Part shown: positions 24,832 to 33,534 of the stretch, piece after piece
Layout: each line of letters opens with the position of its first letter
Position numbering within the stretch: the stretch's first letter is position 1
Origin: an uncultured Lachnospiraceae bacterium
Lineage (GTDB): Bacteria > Bacillota > Clostridia > Lachnospirales > Lachnospiraceae
Direction: 5' to 3'
DNA: 64,000 nucleotides
Assembly: GCA_910579805.1 (NCBI GenBank)
Contig: CAJTWM010000004.1
Span: 133,891-197,890 of the forward strand
Translations under genes and position numbers: made by a program
The notes under the pieces: generated by a model
What the model saw: the letters and a program-made list of their open reading frames with translations, nothing else
The model's database searches: none
What the model was told of the DNA's origin: nothing

Positions 24832-26271
24832 ATGATAAAACGAAAGATGACAACGTTCGGCCTTATTATGGTAATGTGCTTTTTAGCGGCGGGCTGTGGG
24901 GAAAAATCGCCGCTGAGCGCTAAAGATCCCGTTACGATTGAAGTATGGACTTACTACAATGGTGACCAGCTTACGGCTTTTGACAATTTGATTGAAGAAT
25001 TTAACGAGACGGTCGGTAAGGAAAAAGGGATCGTCGTAAGCAGCAGCAGCCAAGGTTCCGTGAATGATTTGGAGACAAACGTACTTGCCGCTATAAAAGG
25101 GGAAGTAGGAGCATCCAAAATGCCGAACATTTTTATGGCATATGCAGATACCGCATATACGGTAGACCAGATGGGCGGCGCCGTGGATCTAAAGAATTAT
25201 CTGACAGAAGAAGAGACTGCGGTATATATAGACAGTTATATGAAAGAAGGCGATTTCGGGGGCAGCGGAGAAATCAAAATATTTCCGATTGCGAAATCAA
25301 CGGAAGTACTGGTGCTCAATAAAACGGACTGGGACATCTTTGCGGCGGAAACAGGGGCGGATTATACGGATATTGCGGATACAGAAGGTTTGGTAAAGAC
25401 AGCTCAGGCTTATTATGAATGGACGGACGCCAAGACGCCTGAGATTCCGTTCGACGGTAAGGCGTTGTTTGGGCGGGATGCGATGGCAAATTATATATTG
25501 ATCGGCAGTATGCAGCTTGGTACGGAGATGTTTCAAGTGTCCGACGGAGAGATGACGCTGCATTTTGAGAAAGATGTTGCCAGAAAATTATGGGACTGCT
25601 ATTATATTCCGTTTGTGAAAGGATATTTTGCGGCTACGGGAAGATTTCGCAGCGATGATATAAAGACGGGAAACATCATTGCTTATGTAGGATCCTCTTC
25701 CGGGGTGTCCTTTTTTCCCGATACCGTGAGCATTAACGATGAAGAGAGCCATGAGATCGAAATGGAAGTACTTCCCTGTCCCGGTTTTGCCGGCGGGGAA
25801 GACTATAACGTGCAGCAGGGCGCCGGCATGGTAGTGACGCAGGGCAGCGAAGCGCAGATATATGCTTCCGTGGAGTTCTTAAAATGGTTTACGGCGGATG
25901 ATAAGAATATTCTGTTTTCCGTCCAGTCGGGATACCTGCCCGTTACAAAAACGGCGAACGATAAGTCCGCTATTTTAAACAGCGGCGCAAAGATCGGATC
26001 GAAAATGGAAAAGACGCTTTCCGTGGCGGTAGATATAGTAAACAACAGTAAAATTTATACGACGAAAGCTTTTGAACAAGGAAACGAAGCAAGAAATATT
26101 TTAGAATATGCGCTGAGCGACAGGGCGTCTGCGGACCGCAGCATCGTGGCGGAACGTTTGGCGGCGGGGCAGACTTTGGATGAAGCATCGGCGGAATTTT
26201 GCACGGACGCGTATTTTGACGCGTGGTATGAAGAGATCCTGAATCAGCTTTTGGTTTTCGGGAGCAAATAG
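24832..26271 (+). CDS. Extracellular solute-binding lipoprotein, family 1
   Basis: This 479-residue protein has a lipoprotein signal (MIKRKMTTFGLIMVMCFL then lipobox LAAGC, Cys near residue 22) and the fold of ABC-type family 1 solute-binding proteins (VTIEVWTYYNGDQLTAFDNL, later MEVLPCPGFAGG and VEFLKWFT). Such proteins bind sugars or oligosaccharides outside the cell. There are no permease genes nearby; instead the next gene, 7 bp downstream, encodes a Cache-GGDEF-EAL protein. A role as a ligand-loaded sensory partner of that protein rather than transport is therefore plausible but not shown. The ATG at 24832 follows GGAGGATCAGG. Confidence 0.9.
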   Translation: MIKRKMTTFGLIMVMCFLAAGCGEKSPLSAKDPVTIEVWTYYNGDQLTAFDNLIEEFNETVGKEKGIVVSSSSQGSVNDLETNVLAAIKGEVGASKMPNIFMAYADTAYTVDQMGGAVDLKNYLTEEETAVYIDSYMKEGDFGGSGEIKIFPIAKSTEVLVLNKTDWDIFAAETGADYTDIADTEGLVKTAQAYYEWTDAKTPEIPFDGKALFGRDAMANYILIGSMQLGTEMFQVSDGEMTLHFEKDVARKLWDCYYIPFVKGYFAATGRFRSDDIKTGNIIAYVGSSSGVSFFPDTVSINDEESHEIEMEVLPCPGFAGGEDYNVQQGAGMVVTQGSEAQIYASVEFLKWFTADDKNILFSVQSGYLPVTKTANDKSAILNSGAKIGSKMEKTLSVAVDIVNNSKIYTTKAFEQGNEARNILEYALSDRASADRSIVAERLAAGQTLDEASAEFCTDAYFDAWYEEILNQLLVFGSK

Positions 26272-26287
26272 ATATGAGGTGAGGGCG

Positions 26288-29266
26288 ATGTCCGGAAAGA
26301 AAAAGGGCAGGACGATTTTCCATGAAATATTATTGCCGCTGTTAAGCGTGCTTCTGCTTGAAATGTTGTTTATGACGGCGGCGATCTTCTTTGGCGGCGT
26401 TATAAAGAGGCTGGATCAGAATGCTGCGGATATGCTTGCACAGCAGACGGAAAACAGGAGAAATTATTTACTGAATGAAATGATCGATAACTGGTCAAGT
26501 CTTGACAGACTGTCGGAGGAGATCGATACGAAGGTGAGCAGCAGATTGGAGCAGGGGCAGATCGCTTTGTCCGATCTCGGGAAAAATGGCGACGCAAGTA
26601 CGGAATTGCTGAAAGAGATCAGTCCTGAACTGATCAATACGATGTATAGTAAGCAGATTTCCGGTATATTTGTGATTTTGAATACCTGCGGGCCGGAAGA
26701 GGCGGCAGCTTTGGAAACACTGCCGGGGATTTATCTCAGAGATCTGGATCCTATGGCCATGCCTTCGGAAAAAAATGCCGATCTGTTATGGGAACGTGCG
26801 CCCACCGGGCTGGTCCGTTCCAGCTATATTGCGACGGATTCAGGATGGCAGCCCACATTTTCCCGTGAGGACAGTGTAGACAGGGAATTTTTTTATAAAC
26901 CTTTCCATACGGCTTATGCAGATCCGCAAAAATTAAATGAGAGAGAATACGGCTATTGGACTACGCAGCCTTTCAGCCTGTCGGGAGATAAACATACGTC
27001 TATCGCCTATTCCGTTCCCCTTATTTTGGAGGACGGGACGGTGTACGGCGTACTGGGAGTGGAATTATTAACGGATTACATACAATCGCTGCTGCCGGCG
27101 GCAGAACTGATGGAGAACAAAAAAGGTTCGTATTTTTTGGCCGTAAGTGCGGACGGAGAATCGCTTCTGACTCCAGTCATCCTTTCCGGCGATATGATGG
27201 AGATGCAGGAATTGGTGGAGCTTCGTTTTTTGCTGTCGGCGGATGGAACGGCTGCGGCGGACGCAGACGGCGATTATTATGCGGCGGCAAAGCCGCTTGC
27301 GATTTACAGCAGTCATGCGCCCTTTGATTCGGATCAGTGGTATTTGCTGGGGACCGGTTCTAAGAAAAGTCTTTTTTCTTTCTCCAGACAGATTCAGACG
27401 GTACTGTTTTTATCGATTGCCGCAGCCTTTATTGTGGGGCTTTTGGGGATTTTATATGCGAGTTACAGATTATCCAAACCGATCAGGCATCTTTCGGAAG
27501 AAGTGGCGAAAGCCGAAAGAGATAACAGTATGCCCGATCTGCCCGCTACGGGAATTTTAGAGATCGATCAGTTTGCGGATTCCATTTCTAATCTGGGACG
27601 TAAGGTGGTGGAATCTTCCACCCGGTTTTTGAGTATTATGGATATGGCGAGCGTGGAGTTAGCGGGATATGAACTGCAAAAAGAAACGGACAGCGTTTAT
27701 GTAACGGATAACTACTTTACGTTGTTAGGCATAAAAGACGTGGATGTGAGCAATCTGACATTAGAGGAGTTTTTGGCACGGCAGAAAGAGATCGGCCAGT
27801 CGCTTGACCATTTTACGAAAGAGGACGGGAGCGTTGTGTACAGCGTAATGCAGGAAGATAAAACGATACGTTATTTTCGTGCCGAACATCAGGAAAAGGA
27901 CGGCAGGCAGATCGGGCTGATAGAAGATGTGACCGCGGCGACTTTGGAAAGAAAGCGGATCGAGGACGAAAGGGACAGCGACAGTCTGACAAAGCTGTAT
28001 GCGAGAAGGGGCTTTAAACGGGCGGCGGATAATCTGTTTTTAAAACCGGACGCCTTGAAACATGCAGGGCTTTTGATGATAGATCTGGATAATCTGAAAA
28101 CGACGAACGACAGATTCGGCCATAACTTCGGCGATCTGTATATCCAGACGGCGGGCAGGTGTTTTGTGGAAAATACGCCGGAGAATACGCTGTGCGCCCG
28201 GATGTCGGGAGACGAGTTTATCGTATTCTTTTACGGATATGACAGCAGGGAAGAGATCAGAAGGAAAGTAAAGGAACTTTATCAGGCGATCCGGGCGGTC
28301 AAATTCATTCTTCCGAACGGAGACAACATGGGGCTTAGCGCTTCGGGCGGCGTTGCCTGGTATCCCGAGGACAGTAAGGAACTTTCGGAACTGATGAAGT
28401 ATGCCGATTTTGCAATGTATCAGGTGAAACGTTCAAAAAAGGGAGAATGTAAGGAATTTGACGTCGAACTGTTCAAAGAGAAACAGCTTCAGAACCAAAG
28501 CAGATTAGAGCTTAATGAAGTGTTGAAAACAAGAAATGTGGACTATTTCTTCCAGCCGATCTATGAAAATAAAAAGGGGAATGTGTATGCTTATGAAGCG
28601 TTGATGCGTGTCAATACGCCTACTTTGCGTTCTCCCGAAGTAGTGCTGCGCCTTGCGAAGGAAGAGGGGCGGATGCATGATATTGAGGTGATCACGCTGT
28701 TCCGTTCGGCGGAGTGCTATCTGGAACTGTTAGAAAAGGGAGCCGTATCGCAGGAAGCGCTTTTATTTGTCAATTCCATTGCCAATGAGTGTATGACGAG
28801 GGAAGAGGAAGAAAGGTACCGGGAACTTTTTGAAGAACTGCAGAGCCGGGTCGTTGTAGAGATTACCGAAGCGGAAAACCTGAACATGGAACTGATCAGA
28901 AAAAAGAGCAGTGTGGAGAATTTTTCAGGTATGTTTGCTCTGGATGATTATGGAAGCGGATATAACAGCGAGATCAATCTTTTAGAGCTTTCCCCTAAAT
29001 ATGTGAAAGTGGATATCAGTATTGTGCGGGATATGGATAAAGACAGCGGCAAACAGCATATGATCAGTAATATTGTAAATTATGCACATGAGCGGGAAAT
29101 GCTGATCGTTGCGGAAGGAATAGAAACGGCGGAAGAATTAAAAACGGCGCTTCTGCTCGGGGTGGATCTGCTTCAGGGATATTATCTGGCAAGACCGGCA
29201 AAGATACCGGAATGCATAAACGGTGAAGCACAGGCGGTCATAGAGGCTTATTGGAAAGAAAAATGA
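26288..29266 (+). CDS. Cache-HAMP-GGDEF-EAL cyclic-di-GMP protein
   Basis: This 992-residue membrane protein has a first helix (about residues 13-35), a large extracytoplasmic double-Cache-like sensor (about 40-360), a second helix (about 368-392), a HAMP-like region (YRLSKPIRHLSEEVAKAE), a PAS-like domain (about 440-555), a GGDEF domain and an EAL domain. The GGDEF motif is SGDEF (near residue 641), a functional variant in some cyclases. The EAL domain retains YEALMRV, VEITEAE, LDDYGSGYNS, KVDIS, AEGIE and QGYYLARP, so phosphodiesterase activity is likely. It is coupled to the upstream binding-lipoprotein gene, suggesting ligand-controlled c-di-GMP turnover. A GTG nine bases upstream is an alternative start. 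Confidence 0.92.
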   Translation: MSGKKKGRTIFHEILLPLLSVLLLEMLFMTAAIFFGGVIKRLDQNAADMLAQQTENRRNYLLNEMIDNWSSLDRLSEEIDTKVSSRLEQGQIALSDLGKNGDASTELLKEISPELINTMYSKQISGIFVILNTCGPEEAAALETLPGIYLRDLDPMAMPSEKNADLLWERAPTGLVRSSYIATDSGWQPTFSREDSVDREFFYKPFHTAYADPQKLNEREYGYWTTQPFSLSGDKHTSIAYSVPLILEDGTVYGVLGVELLTDYIQSLLPAAELMENKKGSYFLAVSADGESLLTPVILSGDMMEMQELVELRFLLSADGTAAADADGDYYAAAKPLAIYSSHAPFDSDQWYLLGTGSKKSLFSFSRQIQTVLFLSIAAAFIVGLLGILYASYRLSKPIRHLSEEVAKAERDNSMPDLPATGILEIDQFADSISNLGRKVVESSTRFLSIMDMASVELAGYELQKETDSVYVTDNYFTLLGIKDVDVSNLTLEEFLARQKEIGQSLDHFTKEDGSVVYSVMQEDKTIRYFRAEHQEKDGRQIGLIEDVTAATLERKRIEDERDSDSLTKLYARRGFKRAADNLFLKPDALKHAGLLMIDLDNLKTTNDRFGHNFGDLYIQTAGRCFVENTPENTLCARMSGDEFIVFFYGYDSREEIRRKVKELYQAIRAVKFILPNGDNMGLSASGGVAWYPEDSKELSELMKYADFAMYQVKRSKKGECKEFDVELFKEKQLQNQSRLELNEVLKTRNVDYFFQPIYENKKGNVYAYEALMRVNTPTLRSPEVVLRLAKEEGRMHDIEVITLFRSAECYLELLEKGAVSQEALLFVNSIANECMTREEEERYRELFEELQSRVVVEITEAENLNMELIRKKSSVENFSGMFALDDYGSGYNSEINLLELSPKYVKVDISIVRDMDKDSGKQHMISNIVNYAHEREMLIVAEGIETAEELKTALLLGVDLLQGYYLARPAKIPECINGEAQAVIEAYWKEK

Positions 29267-29298
29267 TATGCAAATATGTCCGGCAGGGAAAAGAACCG

Positions 29299-29331
29299 AA
29301 ATATGGGGAGCGACTCCCCATATTTTTATTT
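29299..29331 (+). terminator. Terminator after the GGDEF-EAL gene
   Basis: AAATATGGGGA-GCGAC-TCCCCATATTT, a perfect 11-pair stem with a 5-nt loop, followed by TTATTTG. Confidence 0.92.
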
Positions 29332-29350
29332 GAAAATAAGCGTTATTTAC

Positions 29351-29378
29351 TTGTATATTTTAAAACAGACGCTATAAT
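29351..29378 (+). promoter_or_regulatory. Promoter of nrdDG
   Basis: TTGTAT (29351-29356) and TATAAT (29373-29378), 16-bp spacer. The NrdR-like boxes follow immediately. Confidence 0.7.
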
Positions 29379-29421
29379 ACTATATATAGATTTATATAAA
29401 GAACAAAATACAATATATAGG
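29379..29421 (+). promoter_or_regulatory. Tandem NrdR boxes upstream of nrdD
   Basis: ACTATATATAGA (29379-29390) and ACAATATATAGG (29410-29421) are 31 bp apart, three helix turns, the classic spacing of NrdR repressor boxes. They lie between the -10 element and the start codon, as expected for repression by NrdR when (deoxy)ATP is high. Confidence 0.7.
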
Positions 29422-29431
29422 AGAGGGTATC

Positions 29432-31594
29432 ATGAATATTATTAAACGCAGCGGCATGGAGGTTACCTTTAACGCCGTTAAAATAGAAGATGCGGTAAGA
29501 AAGGCCAATAACAGCGTGCAGGAAAAGGACAGGCTGAGCGAAGAACAGATCCGGGCAGTGGTGGAGAATGTAACCAATTTATGCAGACAGATGAAACGCA
29601 GCCCCAGTGTGGAAGAGATTCAGGATATGGTCGAAGAAGAGATCATGAAGCAGCAGACTTATAAGGTAGCGGAGAATTATATTACTTACCGTTATAAGAG
29701 GGAACTGGTGCGTAAATCCAATTCTACGGATAAGCAGATCCTGTCTCTTTTGGAGTGTAATAACGAAGAAGTTATGCAGGAGAATTCCAATAAAAATCCG
29801 GTGGTCAACAGTGTGCAGCGCGATTATATGGCGGGAGAGGTCAGTAAGGATATCACCAAACGTTTTCTGCTTCCCGAAGACATCGTAGAGGCCCATGAAA
29901 AGGGGATCATTCATTTTCATGATGCGGATTATTTTGCACAACACATGCACAACTGCTGTTTGGTCGATCTGGAGGATATGCTGCAGAACGGTACGGTGAT
30001 CAGCGAGGCGTTGATTGAAAGGCCGCATAGCTTTTCTACGGCTTGTAATATCGCCACACAGGCTATCGCCCAAATCGCCAGCTCACAGTATGGGGGACAG
30101 AGCATCACTTTATCTCATATTGCGCCGTTTGTGCAGGTAAGCCGGGAAAAATTCCGAAAGGAAGTAAGACAGGAACTGGAAGAGCAGCAGATCGAAGCAA
30201 AAGACGAAACCGTAAATAAAATGGCGGAGATGCGTGTGCGCAGGGAGATCAAACAGGGAGTGCAGATGATCCAGTATCAGGTGATCACGCTGATGACTAC
30301 GAACGGACAGGCGCCCTTTGTGACGATCTTTATGTATCTGAACGAGGTGCCGGCGGGACAGACGAGGGACGATCTGGCGCTGATCATCAAGGAAATGCTT
30401 CTTCAAAGGATACAGGGCGTGAAGAATGAGCAGGGAATATATATTACACCCGCGTTTCCTAAGCTGGTTTATGTGTTGGAAGAAGATAACATTGAGGAAG
30501 GCCGGCCGTACTGGGAACTGACTAAGTTAGCGGCCCGCTGCACCGCAAAACGAATGGTACCGGATTATATTTCGGAAAAGATCATGAAAAAATTAAAGCA
30601 GGGCAATTGCTATCCCTGTATGGGATGCCGGTCCTTTTTGACGGTCTATCAGGATGAAAATGAAAATTATAAATTTTACGGAAGATTCAATCAGGGTGTT
30701 GTTACGCTGAATTTGGTCGATGTGGCCTGTTCTTCGGAGAAAAGTATGGAGAAGTTTTGGGAGATCATGGAGGAACGTTTGGAACTTTGTAAGAGAGCTC
30801 TGATGTGCCGTCATAACAGGCTGAAAGGAACGCCTTCCGATGTAGCGCCTATTCTTTGGCAGAACGGGGCGCTGGCCCGTTTGAAAAAGGGAGAAACAAT
30901 AGATAAACTGCTCTACGGTGGTTATTCAACCATTTCTTTAGGGTATGCGGGACTTTGCGAATGTGTCCGGTATATGACGGGAAAATCCCATACGGACAAA
31001 GAAGCGACTCCGTTCGCCCTGCAGATCATGCAGCATTTGAATAACACATGTCATAAATGGGCGGATGAGACGAACATTGATTTCAGCCTTTACGGGACGC
31101 CGCTGGAGTCGACTACTTATAAATTTGCAAAGTGTCTTCAGGATCGTTTTGGATTAATAACTGGTGTTACTGATAAAAATTATATTACCAACAGTTACCA
31201 TGTACATGTTACCGAACCGATTGACGCGTTTGACAAGCTTACCTTTGAGGCACAGTTTCAGGAACTGTCGCCGGGTGGGGCCATCAGCTATGTGGAAGTG
31301 CCGAATATGCAGGATAACATAGAGGCGGTATTGGCGGTCATGCAGCATATTTATGAACATATCATGTATGCGGAGCTGAATACCAAGAGCGACTACTGTC
31401 AGGTGTGCGGTTACAGCGGAGAGATCCATATTAAGGAAGACGACCATAGTAAACTGATCTGGCAATGTCCTAAGTGCGGGAATACGGATCAGGACAAAAT
31501 GAATGTGGCAAGGCGGACCTGCGGTTATATCGGTACGCAGTTCTGGAATCAGGGACGGACACAGGAAATTAAAGAACGGGTGTTACATTTGTAG
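29432..31594 (+). CDS. nrdD: Anaerobic ribonucleoside-triphosphate reductase (class III)
   Basis: This 720-residue enzyme reduces ribonucleoside triphosphates to deoxynucleotides without oxygen, using a glycyl radical. An N-terminal ATP-cone (about residues 1-90, VVENVTNLCRQ) gives allosteric control. The C-terminal zinc site is formed by CQVCGYSG and CPKCGN (about 652-680), and the radical glycine is in RRTCGYIGTQFWNQGR near residue 700. Active-site cysteines occur in MHNCCLVDL and the PCMGCRSFL segment. The ATG follows AGGAGAGGGTATC. It is followed by its activase gene nrdG 37 bp downstream and preceded by paired NrdR boxes. Confidence 0.98.
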   Translation: MNIIKRSGMEVTFNAVKIEDAVRKANNSVQEKDRLSEEQIRAVVENVTNLCRQMKRSPSVEEIQDMVEEEIMKQQTYKVAENYITYRYKRELVRKSNSTDKQILSLLECNNEEVMQENSNKNPVVNSVQRDYMAGEVSKDITKRFLLPEDIVEAHEKGIIHFHDADYFAQHMHNCCLVDLEDMLQNGTVISEALIERPHSFSTACNIATQAIAQIASSQYGGQSITLSHIAPFVQVSREKFRKEVRQELEEQQIEAKDETVNKMAEMRVRREIKQGVQMIQYQVITLMTTNGQAPFVTIFMYLNEVPAGQTRDDLALIIKEMLLQRIQGVKNEQGIYITPAFPKLVYVLEEDNIEEGRPYWELTKLAARCTAKRMVPDYISEKIMKKLKQGNCYPCMGCRSFLTVYQDENENYKFYGRFNQGVVTLNLVDVACSSEKSMEKFWEIMEERLELCKRALMCRHNRLKGTPSDVAPILWQNGALARLKKGETIDKLLYGGYSTISLGYAGLCECVRYMTGKSHTDKEATPFALQIMQHLNNTCHKWADETNIDFSLYGTPLESTTYKFAKCLQDRFGLITGVTDKNYITNSYHVHVTEPIDAFDKLTFEAQFQELSPGGAISYVEVPNMQDNIEAVLAVMQHIYEHIMYAELNTKSDYCQVCGYSGEIHIKEDDHSKLIWQCPKCGNTDQDKMNVARRTCGYIGTQFWNQGRTQEIKERVLHL

Positions 31595-31631
31595 AATGGA
31601 TCATAGATATTGAAAGGCGGGGAATCAGATC

Positions 31632-32147
31632 TTGAAGTATGCGAATATCAAGTATCATGATATAGCGAACGGTCTTGGGGTCAGGACCAGTCTGTTTGTG
31701 TCGGGATGTACCCACCGCTGTCAGGGGTGTTTTAATCAAATAGCGTGGGACTTTGACTACGGAGAAGAATTTACCGAAAATACAATAAAAGAAATATTGG
31801 AATCTTGTAAGCCTGCTTATATAAGCGGGCTTACGCTGCTTGGAGGCGAACCTGCGGAGCCTTGCAACCAGCGGGCGCTGCTGCCGCTTTTACGGCGTTT
31901 TAAAGAGCAGTTTCCCTCAAAAAATATATGGTGTTATTCAGGCTATATTTATGAACAGGATCTGCTAAGCAGGGAAGGACGCGCACATTGTGAAGTAACG
32001 GATGAATTTCTGAGTTATATCGATATTTTAGTGGACGGGGAATTTAAACAGGAATTTTATGATATTGGTTTAAAATTCAGGGGAAGCAGCAATCAGCGTA
32101 TTTTGAAGATCCATGAAGAGGGATGTCCGGAACTGATCATAGAATAG
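31632..32147 (+). CDS. nrdG: Anaerobic ribonucleotide reductase activating protein
   Basis: This 171-residue radical-SAM enzyme generates the glycyl radical on NrdD. The iron-sulfur motif CTHRCQGC (near residues 26-33) and the SAM-contact segment LTLLGGEP (near 65-72) are present. The start is a TTG (31632), giving LKYANIKYHDIANGLGVR, which matches the family N-terminus; no nearby in-frame ATG exists and GGCGGGG lies upstream. Co-transcribed with nrdD. Codons for CKPAYISGL form a near-perfect 28-bp palindrome in the DNA (31807-31834). Confidence 0.96.
   Translation: MKYANIKYHDIANGLGVRTSLFVSGCTHRCQGCFNQIAWDFDYGEEFTENTIKEILESCKPAYISGLTLLGGEPAEPCNQRALLPLLRRFKEQFPSKNIWCYSGYIYEQDLLSREGRAHCEVTDEFLSYIDILVDGEFKQEFYDIGLKFRGSSNQRILKIHEEGCPELIIE
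31807..31834. repeat. 28-bp palindrome inside nrdG
   Basis: GTAAGCCTGCTTAT followed directly by ATAAGCGGGCTTAC; the 14-bp arms differ at one position (G-U in RNA). It lies in coding sequence for a conserved segment, so it may be chance. Confidence 0.6.
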
Positions 32148-32211
32148 CAAACGGCAGAAGATACGCGTGCGGACGTTTAGGAATTCTTTATATTCTTTTA
32201 TAGCAGGTTAA

Positions 32212-32240
32212 TTGATTTAAAGGGCATGGGGAAGTAAGAT
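32212..32240 (+). promoter_or_regulatory. Promoter of the zinc-ribbon/DUF5685/DnaJ gene group
   Basis: TTGATT (32212-32217) and TAAGAT (32235-32240) are 17 bp apart in the 137-bp spacer after nrdG. Confidence 0.4.
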
Positions 32241-32284
32241 ATAGGATAAAGAAAAAGCTCCGGAATGGGAAAGGTGTGGCTGCT

Positions 32285-32683
32285 ATGAAAGAAAAAATAT
32301 ATCGCTTTATGCAGGGAAGATACGGAAACGACGGTCTGAACCGTTTCCTGCTCCTTGTAGTTTTTCTGTGTTTTGTATTATCGTTAGTTAACGGTAGAGC
32401 GGGAATTTTTTATATATTGGGGATCGCCTGTCTGATTTATGCATATTTTAGAATGTTTTCAAGAAATATGTATAAGCGCAGGGCGGAAAATGCGGTGTAC
32501 CTAAAATATGAATATAAAGTAAAGCAGTTTTGCGGAACTTTAAAGAAGGATAGGCAGCAGAGAAAAACCCATCATATTTACAGATGTCCATCCTGTAAGC
32601 AGAAAATAAGGATCCCACGGGGAAAAGGCCGGATAGAGATCCGCTGTCCTAAATGTAGTACAACTTTTATTAAGAAAAGTTAG
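32285..32683 (+). CDS. Membrane protein with C-terminal zinc ribbon
   Basis: This 132-residue protein has two adjacent membrane helices (about residues 19-60, FLLLVVFLCFVLSLVNG and IFYILGIACLIYAYF), a basic linker, and a C-terminal zinc ribbon with two CxxC pairs (YRCPSCKQ and IRCPKCST). It probably sits in the membrane with the ribbon in the cytoplasm. Function unknown. AAAGG lies ten bases before the ATG at 32285; a GTG at 32276 is possible but has the ribosome site too close. It is followed 20 bp downstream by the DUF5685 gene, and then by a J-domain gene, suggesting a joint role in protein quality control or assembly. Confidence 0.75.
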   Translation: MKEKIYRFMQGRYGNDGLNRFLLLVVFLCFVLSLVNGRAGIFYILGIACLIYAYFRMFSRNMYKRRAENAVYLKYEYKVKQFCGTLKKDRQQRKTHHIYRCPSCKQKIRIPRGKGRIEIRCPKCSTTFIKKS

Positions 32684-32703
32684 AAGAGGAGAAGGACGTC
32701 TAT

Positions 32704-33534
32704 ATGTTTGGATATGTTACCGTGAATAAAGGAGATCTGACGTTCAATGAATTTGACGTATATCGTTCTTATTATTGCGGACTTTGCCGAAGCCTGTATG
32801 AACAATACGGTCTGGGAGGGCAGCTTACGCTTTCTTATGACATGACGTTTTTGGTTATGCTGTTTGACAGCTTGTATGAACCGGAAACTACAAAGGAACG
32901 GATAAAATGTATAGTACATCCCTTTAAAAAACAACCGGCCAGACGAAATGAGTTTACGGATTACTGCGCAGATATGAATGTGTTGTTTACTTATTATAAA
33001 TGCAGGGATGACTGGCAGGACGAACGGAAAGCGGGCCGGATGGCGTTCGGGAAACTTTTGGAAAAGGGATATCGGAGAGTTTGCGCCAAATACGGAGAGA
33101 AAGCGAAGAAAATAGATCTGTGCCTGCGGGAACTTGCGGCGGAAGAAAAGAAGGGAAATCAGGATATCGATCTTATGTCGGGGATATTTGGGCGGATCAT
33201 GGCCCAGATCATGACGGTCAGAAAAGACGAATGGTATGACGATCTTTATGAGATGGGATATTTTCTAGGAAAATATATTTATCTTTTGGACGCATATGAA
33301 GATATAAAAGAGGATTTGAAAAAAGGCTTGTATAATCCGCTTTATAAGAAATATGAAGATCCTGATTTTGACGAAGAGATCAAGTCGATCCTAACGATCA
33401 TGATGGCGGGCTGCTGTAAAGCGTTTGAAAAACTTCCTGTCATCGAGAATGTGGAAATTCTCAGGAACATTCTATATTCGGGCGTCTGGTATCGGTATGA
33501 AACAGTAAGAAAAAAAGAGGAAAAGCATGTATAA
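32704..33534 (+). CDS. DUF5685 family protein
   Basis: This 276-residue protein matches the DUF5685 family as I remember it: it begins MFGYVTVNKGDLTFNEFDVY and contains YRSYYCGLCRSLYEQYG with a CxxC pair near residues 25-28, several short conserved Cys/His segments (IVHPF, DYCADMNVL, YYKCRDDW) and an all-helical C-terminal half with acidic stretches (YLLDAYEDIKEDLKKG), similar in style to isoprenoid-synthase-like helical proteins. No enzymatic role is established. Its 3' end overlaps the J-domain gene by 8 bp, so the two are translationally coupled. Confidence 0.82.
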   Translation: MFGYVTVNKGDLTFNEFDVYRSYYCGLCRSLYEQYGLGGQLTLSYDMTFLVMLFDSLYEPETTKERIKCIVHPFKKQPARRNEFTDYCADMNVLFTYYKCRDDWQDERKAGRMAFGKLLEKGYRRVCAKYGEKAKKIDLCLRELAAEEKKGNQDIDLMSGIFGRIMAQIMTVRKDEWYDDLYEMGYFLGKYIYLLDAYEDIKEDLKKGLYNPLYKKYEDPDFDEEIKSILTIMMAGCCKAFEKLPVIENVEILRNILYSGVWYRYETVRKKEEKHV

